Shown piece by piece: positions 57,067-64,000 of a stretch of DNA of 64,000 nt. Where the stretch lies: positions 886,001 to 950,000 of the forward strand of contig WPIO01000100.1 of assembly GCA_009760855.2 (NCBI GenBank), in the 5' to 3' direction. Each line of letters opens with the position of its first letter. Position 1 is the first letter of the stretch. The notes under the pieces were generated by a model that ran no database searches, was not told where the DNA came from, and saw only the letters and a program-made list of their open reading frames with translations. The stretch comes from Cristatella mucedo (lineage: Eukaryota > Bryozoa > Phylactolaemata > Cristatellidae). The translations under genes and the position numbers were made by a program.

Positions 57067-59947
57067 TTGTCAGGATTTATCGAAGCCTCTATCACGGTGG
57101 GTGGTACAGTTTTTCTAAAAATATTCCGATGTCCCTCTTCGATAGCAAAAGTAAAGTCTGTTTTTACATTACCTGATATCCTATAGAAAAGAAAGCGTCG
57201 AGAAGAGCCATTATACGGGCATTGGCTTGGCTGATCTCATGCAGTCGGCTGCGTGAAGCGTGACGACCAGGGAACAAGTGCATTGTTCCTTGGAGCAGCT
57301 GATTGTGGCACGATTTCTTATGCGGATGCAGCGTAGCTGGAATTCCCCTAATGTGAATTGACCTTGACGCGCTTACGCTTACTTAGAACGGCGCATGTTA
57401 TCGTCACTAATAATTTTGCATGCTATTCCTACGTGCGAAAATCTTTCTTTAAGTGCGAGAAGTTTACACTGAATAATCCTTAGACAGTATAGCCTTTTTA
57501 GGTGAAGACTTTGAAGAAATATCTTTATAGGCTTGTCACTCTAACTAGGCACAACAATGACCTGTTGACATATGTTAAATGCACTTAAGTAATTATTTCA
57601 AGTTACTGTTCGCAACTATCATTGGTAGAGTATGTTCCAAATGCAGAACAGTATCTTTGAGAGCCATTTCTTGCCGAATGATTGCCAACCAAGCAGCAGA
57701 TTGTGCGACATATCCTGTCGTCATGGAGGTGCATCATTTTTTGAGCAGGCTTTGCACTTGGCTTGTAGTTCCTTCATCAGTGATCGTGTTCAATTGAATG
57801 GTCGCTGCTAGGGAACATTTCTAATGTCCCAAGAAAGATATTTAGTTCTCCTAGGACATAGTACAAATTTGTTATTACTATTACTCATACTATTGAGTTC
57901 TGCCGGTCTTATCATCTTCGTATAGATTTTTGTCTGTACGATAGGTATGGGCCACAACTATACCTGGCGGGGTCCTTTGGGCTATATGCAATATACAATG
58001 CCAAGAGCTACTGGGCTATAGATAACTCCCGAGACGACTGGGCAGTGCACGATTCCCGAGCTTACATGCAAAAGTGTACAGCATCTGTTTTTTCATCGTG
58101 AATGAATCAGCCAGCAATAATTACCTGCAGGTGCACATTTTGTGAAAGCATGGGGCTCCAACTGTACATTATGAGACAGCGTGGAGCTTCAGTTACACAT
58201 TATCATCATTTTCTTTCGTAGGGAAAGCGTTGCGATGAAGCTGTACGCATCGCGTGAAAACAGTGATGTGCAGCTCAGCATTATTAGAGCTTCGTAGAGC
58301 TGCATCTACACAATAGGTGAAAGCATTGAGATGAAGCGATATTATATTACGCTTGAGACAGCGTGAAGCTGATCAAGCAGAGCGAGCGCTTAAGGAAGTT
58401 TAAGTTTAAGGCGCTAAAGTCGAGCGTTTAGGGCAGAGGCTGCAGCTGGAGGTGATGCGCTGGCTGCTTCCACGAGGGGACTTGAAAGCTAATAAAGAGC
58501 CAACAAAAGGACGTCGAAGGTCACTCGTACGGCCATCGTTCGCGCTTCAACTTTCGAGGCTTCACTCTATCGTGGTTTTTTCAAATAACTTCATGAAAAA
58601 GTTGATATTGAGATGGCGAAAGTGGCACAGCGCGAGCTCGGTTGTCTGAGTCAATTACACACTCCTGCATCAGAATTAAAGTTAAAATTACTGTACGTTT
58701 GGGCTGTTGGTCTATTTATTCGAGCAACCCCCCCCCCGCAAATCTTTCAACATCAGGTGCAGCCTCATTGAGAGTAGTAACTCTTTTTTGCCGTGCAGTA
58801 CACTTCTTCATTATGATCGAACAAGTTGCACTATTTTCCTAAGTTAATGGTTGAGTGTAAACTTCGCGTGTGTAATTAAATGTACGGTAATAGTAATGTG
58901 ATATTTGTAACGTCTAATACGTCTTATTATCCCTTACTTTGTCAAATATATTGGGATAATATATTCTAATATATTCTAGGGAGGTGGGGAAACAGAAATG
59001 TATAAACTGTAACTGATTAGGCAGGACAATGCTAAGGGCTACCGTCGTGTTCGCTTAGATTACGATTGAATGGTTAAAGGGTTGAGATCCGCAGCAGTCA
59101 GCAGCTTGACATTTAAGACACCATAAGTAAAAAATTCTGCCACCAGATGAGCTGACACGACGAGCCTCATTGTGACCATGCACACGTTTTAGCTTACTGT
59201 CACACTTGTGGTCTTGTCCTCAAAGCCTGGATTAACAAGTTGATTTACTAATCTCATTAGACTAATAAATCGCTTGCAGCAAATTGGCGCATGAAACATA
59301 CTCAGTTGACGTGCCAATCTGAGCAAAAATGAAGAGTGCAAAACATGCTAGCGAGGTGAGCTTTTGACTAATCTGGACAGACTGCAAAGAGAGAGCGAGC
59401 GAGAGAGAGAGAGACTGGTCAGAGCAAGACGTTCCTAATGCTAGCCATTTCATTGGTTAGCTTGTTTGCAAAATATAATAAAAGAATTATTGCAATAGCT
59501 GCAAATGCTGCACCGTTTACACCTGATTTCTATCTGTCTTTGCTCTGCCCTGGTGCTAGAGCACGGCGGGCGAAGGGAGGGCGACAGTGCGACAACTCAA
59601 TTAGCGACACATTTTATGTTGTATGCATGCAGCCGAATGAAGCACAGCTGCATCACCGCCCGACCGTCGTAGAGGTAAGGCGATCAGTCTGCAGCCAGTA
59701 AATTAATTAAATGTGAAGCAACGGTCTTGCCCAACTTGCAGTTCGCACGTTTCTGTTACTAGGGCGACGATGGAGTGTATACATATATTATATTATTATT
59801 TTATTATTACTATTATTATTATATTATTATAGCATGAGGAAGTAGCTGCTGCCGCCTTCGATGGATTTTTATCGACGTGCCCGACCCCCTCCACGAGCAA
59901 GGGGAGCACGAAATTTGCTCAACGATCGGGCATAGCAGCTTATCTGA
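57067..59947. other. Intergenic region with one LINE tail fragment
   Basis: 57830-57892 is a LINE A/SINE2-type tail (CCAAGAAAGATATTTAGTTC, GTACAAATTTGTTATTAC). Otherwise AT-rich, with short frames lacking domains. A GA run lies at about 59392-59414 and an ATT-rich stretch at 59785-59830. Confidence 0.4.
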
Positions 59948-60122
59948 TGGTGAGCCGTATTGCTCACTAGGTAAGGCGGTTGCTTTACACGACCTCGGCA
60001 CAGAGGTTGTGGGTTCGAATCCTGTGGTTGGCGATTCTTTATCGCCACTGCAAGCGGTGGTGATAGTCGGCAAGGCTCTTCTGTCGCTATACAAAAAGAG
60101 GCTGTTAAATCAGCTAGTATTT
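59948..60122 (+). mobile_element. SINE1 copy
   Basis: GTGAGCCGTATTGCTCACTAGGTAAGGC head, B box GTGGGTTCGAATCC, body ACTGCAAGCGGTGGTGATAG, end AGAGGCTGTTAAATCAGCTAG followed by TATTTATTTATTTTA. The most intact SINE1 in the window. Confidence 0.85.
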
Positions 60123-60690
60123 ATTTATTTTATACGTTGTCCCCATGACGATGGGCGATTCTTGCTGACTAAACCAAGTTCACTTTCACAATCGCACGGA
60201 TGCCCGAGAAAAGACTAACCAAGCTTGAGCATTTGGTCTTCTAAATTTAGGGTTGCACTAGACTTGCCCACAAATATTAGAATTGTGTTACTGCTGCTCA
60301 GCTTGTGGAAAAAGTGAAAAGAAGAATGACCCAAGACTGAATGTTAAGGTACCCTATACTTTCAGGGCTCCCCAGATGAACGACATATATTTTAATGCGA
60401 GCACTACATGTCTCTCTCTCTCTCTCTCTTTCTGTGAGGTCGGACTTTACCATGTTTAGCACCGCGCCTGTGATGCCCGCGCCTGTGGAGAGGCTCTCAA
60501 ACTCTCAAAAAGGATAAGTTGGCCACTAGCTTAAAATGCTGCTCTGCTAGGTCACGGAGAACTAACTGACACGCCCTACCCTGGATAGCCTTTATCAGAA
60601 GATTACTGTTAAAACGCAGCTGAGCATTTTTTGGGAATTTTTAGAGCTCCAAATCCCGATTGGAACTTGCCAGCAAGGTATTATTAACTG
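60123..60690. other. Spacer with a short (CT)n
   Basis: A CT run lies at 60412-60430. No gene seen. Confidence 0.4.
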
Positions 60691-60692
60691 AT

Positions 60693-60846
60693 ACCATATT
60701 ATTCATTTTGTTTGTTTTTCAAGCATGATTTTACTTACCATTCAATTGCATTTCACTTTGCAGCAAATGCAAAGCGCCTAGAAAGAGATTAAGTTCTCCG
60801 AGGGCGCTTTATCAAGTGCATTATATTATTATTATTATATTATACA
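60693..60846 (+). mobile_element. LINE family A, 5'-truncated 3' tail
   Basis: ATTATTCATTTTGTTTG, TCAAGCATGATTTTAC, stem-loop AAAGCGCCTAGAAAGAG..TCTCCGAGGGCGCTTTATC, then an ATT tail. Very like the end of the 49.7 kb copy, so a young insertion. Confidence 0.88.
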
Positions 60847-62135
60847 CTCTTTAGGCTGCTGGGAGACCACACCTTATAGTGTGTTAGATAATATGGCTTG
60901 GGTACAGCAAGGCGACAGCCTTCGAGACGTCGACCGTCTGCAAGGCGGCGGTCCAAAATGTGACGGTCTGCATGCTCTCCAAGACACAATGACGTGCAGC
61001 GTACGAGAAGGTGGAAGTCAGCGAGGTCAGTGAGATCGCGGAGGTCAGCGAGACGGCGGCGCGACAAGAAGACAGAGACGGCAGAGACTAAAGTCCAGCC
61101 TGCCTATGACGTGAAAGCAGCCGTAAATGCGATGGAGACGGTCGAGACTTGTGTAGTGGAGGGAAGAGGGGCTCAAGGAAGATAAAGGGTGTGACCTTTG
61201 ATATACATAGGGGTTTGAGATGAGCACAAAAGAAAGAAGGACTACTCAGTGGACTGCTAACCTCCGTCATTCTCAGACAGACCTGTCCATGTTGTGGACA
61301 TGGATTTGCTACGCTGAGGTACGCACGCTCTTCGTCACTGCCGCGTTCCGGCTACTTTCGGCATACCTGCGTACATTGGTGAAGCACCTACGTGTAGCTA
61401 TTCGTGCTAAAATGATTCGAACGTCACCAGTTTTCGTCTTGCGTCGGCTGACACTAGCACCGTGCTCTCGGCCTAGCTCTGTACGGACGTGGAAGTGACG
61501 TGCACACCACATCCATAGCACCTTTCCCAGCTAGTTTTGCACGACTGATTCACTATCCTGAAATATCGTGGCTGTGTCGGTTGCACTTTTGGAATGCCTC
61601 CGGAACTGCAACGACGTACTTCCTGTGCTTGGCGACAACTTTCGCTAAGGCTTTCCTTCTCGGGCTTGCATCATGTTGCATCGAATCGCATCGCATCGTA
61701 TCGCACAGCTCGCACGTCTACCTCGAGTCGTGTAGCGGGGTGTGGCACGCCATCTGACTGAGCTCAAACCTTCACCTTCGGCTCCCGCGCTTTAAAAGTG
61801 CGTCAGCCATAACGATGTCCCTTTACACGACGTATTTTCAGAAGTAGCTTACACTACGCTTTCACTGTTACTCACTGCGTTCGCTCTATCCGTGTGATTT
61901 GCCTCTTTTTTGCGCTGAAACCGTACATTGCATCACAAAGCAACTGACCCGCTTCCCTGTCAGCACATTTAATGTGGCAAGAAAGGCACTCAGTTCTCCA
62001 ACTGGTCGTTTCCAATCCAATTTTTTTTCGTGTGTTGTCATTATCATCACTGGGCTAATTTAATTCGATAGAAACGTCACGATCCTCAATTTCGAGCTTC
62101 CTGAAAAACGGACCGTTCGAAACCTGCTCTTTTAG
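60847..62135. other. Intergenic region, no gene recognised
   Basis: A GCATC-like short repeat lies at about 61679-61704. Open frames of at most 92 codons show no domain. Confidence 0.35.
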
Positions 62136-62690
62136 CTGGCAGTGCTCGACAAGCGTGAACAGAGACGAGACGAGCGTCGGAGATCGCGTGCATCGCAGCA
62201 ACGGCCGCCGCCGCTGCTGGAAGCTGCTGCACGCCCCGGTTTATCTGAGCGAAATAGCGAGAGGAGCGTGAAAGCTAGGGTCTGTCGACGAGGTTCTGCT
62301 CGATCTGAAGTGCTACAATTTCGCAATGGCGTCCTCCGCTCTCGAGTCGTTCACCGTAAACGCGGCGCTCGCCACGGCGATGCCGATCCTGCCTTCCTGC
62401 CGCTTGCAAAATACTGGGTGAGCAGCAGCAGCAGCAGTGCAGCTGCTGGAGCGCGGCTAGCGAGCTGTCGCCTGAGACGCCGCCGCCGCCGCCGCCGCCG
62501 CCTCCGCACGCGAAGCTAAGCCGCCGGTAGCAGAGTGCGATAGCAGCGACGAGCACCTATACCTTAACTAATGTTGCTGTCCTAGACGGTTCCGTTGCAG
62601 AGCCGCCGAGCGACGCGAGCACTCGTCGCCAGCCCTAGCGGACAGCTCTCTGGCCCGCGCAAACCCCAGAGTATAAATGACTAATTACGA
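62136..62690 (+). promoter_or_regulatory. CpG-rich island, possible promoter
   Basis: CpG-dense 550 bp with CCG (62478-62505) and GCA (62421-62438) runs. It surrounds the candidate first exon at 62326. Confidence 0.35.
62326..62417 (+). CDS. Candidate first coding exon of an unidentified gene
   Basis: An ATG in good context (GCAATGGCG) opens a 30-codon frame (MASSALESFTVN to RLQNTG) ending at a strong donor, CTGG|GTGAGC. It lies inside a CpG island and the plus strand continues to the window end, so further exons would be outside or unseen. I do not recognise the product. An upstream-ORF or chance origin is possible. Confidence 0.28.
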
Positions 62691-64000
62691 CGCAAGACGA
62701 GTCAGGTTCATATATAGGTTTAAATTCGGCGAACGCTAACGATCACTAAGGCTCTAATGGTCTGGCTTATTTCGCAGCCCAACGTTTCATTGGTGAAACG
62801 CTGGCACGAGCTAATTTGGCCGTGCTACGACAGCAGCCAGAGACTAGCTAGCGCTTTCAGATGATTATAACTCGGGAACCACTAAATATCACCAATAGCC
62901 ACCTGTCATAATCTCGCAGCCGCCTTATCCTGTTAGAGGTTTCTAGCTTGCAATTGTTAGGAATCAGGTGTCATAAACACGGGCGATTTAACTTGTCGGA
63001 GTTTCGCTTGACATAGATGATATAATAGTATCTTAATAATAATGACTATATCAATAATAATATATTTATATAGCGCCTTCAGAGAAATTGATCGCTTTCG
63101 AAGCACTTTGCATTTACTGGGTTGAGTACACAAAATAAAGAATCGACTTATTGGGTACAGGGATTCAAACCTTCTCCATTATTCGAGAAAAATTCGTATC
63201 ATTATGGACTCCCAAACCTCTCCGAATATCAAGTCTAGATCCGGTCACTATAGATTAGACCATTCACGTGGTATATTTACAAGAGATCCCATTGAAATGC
63301 TTTTGCTGGTGTGATCTTGCTGTGCTCGCACATCTTTCGCCAGGCATCTATTGCTGCCGCACACCGATGGTACTGACCTGACCTAGCTGCTTCGAGAATT
63401 GACCACGTGCCAGCACGACTTGCGGAACTTGAGAACAGAAAAAAGTGCTGCCATCGAGCACCCTCTGAGGCACTTAAGGCTCACGTGTGAGACAGCGGTG
63501 TTAATGGTCTGGTATGCTGCGGCCATATCTTTCATATACCCGTAAGAATTTTCTACGGAGCCCTTTCCTTACATTAGCTGATACTACTTTCCGCAGTTGA
63601 AGTAATAACCATTACTTTGTGCAAAGGAGCTTCAGCACCATTTCACCGTAACGTAATTTAGCGACAGCAGCCGCTATGCAACTACAGCTACCCCAGAAAT
63701 CCGTACAAAATGAGCTGTTATTCGATTAGACAGTAAATAGGCTGCTGACGAAATCGTGCTGTTTGCGAAGCTCTGAGTTCAGGTTCTGAGAGTAGATGCA
63801 TAATTAAAGCTGTAGATTGTCATCAAAGGTTAGCCCGCGGTAATTTATGCGACTTCCTCCGATACGACTAATTAGCAACGGTTCTCTATGCGACCGTCCT
63901 TGGATGAGCCGGCTCGCTCTCCCTAGCTCGGGCTTTGCCCGGCTCGATGACTCACGCTATCAAGGTCAACTATAGGTCACGCTGAGCCATAAACAACTGG
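62691..64000. other. Intergenic or intronic region
   Basis: 63060-63125 is a weak inverted LINE A tail (GCGCCTTCAGAGAAATTGATCGC). No exon is recognised. Confidence 0.35.

Overview
The window is metazoan nuclear DNA. It has a spliced protein kinase gene with GT-AG introns, L2-clade non-LTR retrotransposons, tRNA-derived SINEs, hAT miniature elements and long (GA)n tracts. It has no bacterial-style operons. Introns of about 110-320 bp in the one clear gene, GC-rich exons that keep their CpG, and the repeat types suggest an invertebrate, perhaps a lophotrochozoan such as a flatworm or mollusc. That placement is inference.

The one well-supported host gene lies on the plus strand at 36.0-40.3 kb. 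It encodes a p21-activated-kinase (PAK/STE20) family kinase. I assembled it as six coding exons: 36586-37126, 37234-37520, 37653-38061, 38267-38333, 38525-39001 and 39322-39670. All splice phases agree, giving 709 codons plus stop. A possible 5' UTR exon ends at 36045 and an AATAAA lies at 40288. The kinase domain is complete. The 420-residue N-terminal part is low complexity and shows no recognisable CRIB (Cdc42/Rac-binding) motif. Weaker single-exon candidates are at 62326-62417 (+, first exon) and 45710-45841 (-, last exon).

Most of the rest is retrotransposon debris. Family A is an L2-clade LINE with an apurinic-type endonuclease and a YADD reverse transcriptase. Its best copy (49.70-53.34 kb) is followed head-to-tail by a decayed near-full copy (53.55-57.06 kb), and a third long copy lies at 1.63-4.43 kb. 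About 20 further fragments are 5'-truncated tails. Most carry a conserved 3' stem-loop and an ATT-rich tail. Family B, also L2-like, occupies 6.3-9.13 and 10.25-12.48 kb on the minus strand, with shorter pieces elsewhere. Two tRNA-derived SINE families are present. SINE2 ends in the same stem-loop as LINE family A, which suggests it uses that LINE's machinery. Two copies of a possible chimeric non-autonomous element (a GC-rich 5' module joined to the LINE A 3' end) sit at 14.5 and 31.3 kb. Two elements at 10.04 and 28.6 kb match my recollection of the horizontally transferred SPIN hAT family. Nested insertions allow partial relative dating.

The remaining DNA is GC/CpG-rich islands (15.2-16.7, 18.4-18.7, 25.2-27.5, 32.0-34.7, 35.3-38.5 and 62.1-62.7 kb), several flanked by long GA tracts, and AT-richer intergenic or intronic sequence in which I see no gene. 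A 13-bp minisatellite of about 19 copies and a perfect 22-bp inverted repeat lie in the 33-34 kb island.
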